Positions 5,529 to 6,329 of a DNA stretch of 6,329 nt are shown piece by piece (within the stretch, counting starts at the first letter, position 1; the number at the start of each line of letters is the position of its first letter). The stretch covers positions 1 through 6,329 of the forward strand of contig JAAZVO010000164.1 in assembly GCA_018623405.1 (NCBI GenBank), read 5' to 3'. Below the pieces are notes generated by a model that did not search any database, had not been told where the DNA came from, and saw only the letters and a list, made by a program, of their open reading frames with translations. Both the position numbers and the translations under genes were made by a program. This stretch comes from Crocinitomicaceae bacterium. GTDB taxonomy: Bacteria > Bacteroidota > Bacteroidia > Flavobacteriales_G > Salibacteraceae.

Positions 5529-6329
5529 ATGAGAAACTTAACAGCCCCAACCCTAATTACTTCCCTATTATTTTCATGCTCTCAAAAAGAAGAAAAAGCA
5601 CCACCTGTTGATGTTCCAAAAACAGAGCAGGAAATAATGGAGCAAACCCTAGACGATAAAGAAAGGCTTGATAAGGCTAAACAAATTTATGCCATGCTTC
5701 CATCTCCAATGGAAACTAGTATAATTTTAAAGAGTCTGGCGCAAATTATTTTGCCTCTAACCTTAAAGACCCAAACAAGTCTTACGACTACCAAACATCT
5801 CTTTCCCAATCTATAAACCTTGGAGGTTATGGAACCAACCTAAGCTTTGCTGCAGCTTATGGAAAAGAAAATGATGTGGTTTCGTTTTTTGCGGCGGTTA
5901 AAGTACTTTCTGATAAGCTGAATATTTCAAATGCATTTACCGAGAAGTCAATGAATGATGTTGAGAAAAACATCAATAATCAAACTGAATTACTTCGATT
6001 AATTTCTGATGCTTATTGGAGTGCCAATAACGACTTAACTGCTTCAGAGCGTGCTGCAACCTCAACTCTAGTATTTACAGGCGGCTGGTTAGAGGCTATG
6101 TATATTGCAGTGCAATTGGTGAATAATGACATTTCTCAAACCCAAATTATTGAAAAAATTGGGCAGCAGAAATATACTTTAGAGTTATTAAACTCACTAC
6201 TAGAAAGCGCCAAAGGAGATGAAAATGTAGCATTGGTTTACCAAGATTTTCAACCTTTGGTTGATGCTTTTGGTAAACTTGAATATACAGGTGAATCTCA
6301 AGATATTACAGACCCCGTCACAGGAGAAG
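5529..6329 (+). pseudogene. Putative lipoprotein of unknown function, broken by a -1 frameshift and cut by the window edge
   Basis: The first frame opens at ATG 5529 (in-frame TAA at 5517-5519, so no earlier start) and encodes a signal peptide with lipobox LFSC (Cys17), then SQKEEK. It reads in a family-like way through YAMLPSPMETSIILK (residues 54-68) and then degenerates to a stop at 5814-5816. From 5732 a second frame carries on as ESGANYFASNL and stays open to 6328. That frame includes LGGYGTNLSFAAAYG and TGGWLEAMYIAVQL, clearly one continuous protein. Joined, about 267 residues are visible, mostly helical and soluble-looking, with no catalytic motif I can identify. The PSPxETxxxLKxxGAxY and GGWxExxYIA patterns resemble hypothetical lipoproteins that I recall from Bacteroidota; I cannot name a function. 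The break may be a real mutation, a sequencing or assembly error in an A run, or less likely recoding. The two pieces are 5529-5816 and 5720 onward. Confidence 0.8.
5726..5754 (+). other. Frameshift site: TTTAAAG run and small downstream hairpin
   Basis: In the first frame the codons are T TTA AAG (5726-5732), which fits the X XXY YYZ form of a -1 slippery heptamer. A slip there continues as GAG TCT GGC, giving ...ILKESGANYF, exactly the downstream frame. Eight bases after it, GCAAA (5741-5745) and TTTGC (5750-5754) can pair around a four-base loop, but this stem is weak. Adding one A to the AAA run at 5729-5731 restores the same protein, so a homopolymer indel is the simpler explanation. Confidence 0.6.

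Noticed and set aside
1..6329. Search for a defence system, mobile element, CRISPR array or tRNA
   Set aside because: No transposase, integrase, repeat-spacer pattern, terminal inverted repeats or tRNA-like sequence was seen; the genes are metabolic and housekeeping, apart from the uncharacterised lipoprotein.

Overview
The window looks like an ordinary chromosomal segment of a Bacteroidota bacterium, most likely flavobacterial or a close relative. The reasons are AT-rich DNA, starts without a recognisable Shine-Dalgarno sequence, several matches to the Bacteroidota -7 promoter consensus TAnnTTTG, two Cys-lipoproteins, a short-chain-type threonine dehydrogenase, and a human-like glutaminyl cyclase of the kind found in this phylum. 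There is no sign of a mobile element, CRISPR array, tRNA or rRNA gene, and no undescribed system that I can support.

Layout. The left edge (1-212, minus strand) is the start of homogentisate 1,2-dioxygenase (hmgA), cut by the window end. A 118-base divergent intergenic region follows. It has a promoter candidate pointing each way and a near-perfect direct repeat, one copy at each -33 position. Reading right is a tight three-gene cluster: L-threonine 3-dehydrogenase (tdh, 331-1266), an M28/glutaminyl-cyclase-type lipoprotein (1263-2273, 4-base overlap) and a small DoxX-family membrane protein (2274-2648, no gap). After 61 bases comes full-length DNA polymerase I (polA, 2710-5493) with all three domains and all catalytic motifs intact. 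At the right edge is a lipoprotein gene (5529 to beyond the window) of a Bacteroidota family I cannot name. Its reading frame is broken by a -1 shift near 5730.

Functions. hmgA (Tyr/Phe breakdown) and tdh (Thr breakdown) are divergent amino-acid catabolic genes that may share regulation. The glutaminyl cyclase fits the Bacteroidota 'Q-rule', in which signal peptidase I products start with Gln that is cyclised to pyroglutamate in the periplasm. DoxX has no firm role here. polA is a housekeeping replication and repair gene that probably has its own promoter. The main points for a second look are the frameshift and its slippery-looking sequence, the paired repeats in the divergent promoter region, and a possible sliding-clamp motif in the PolA linker.
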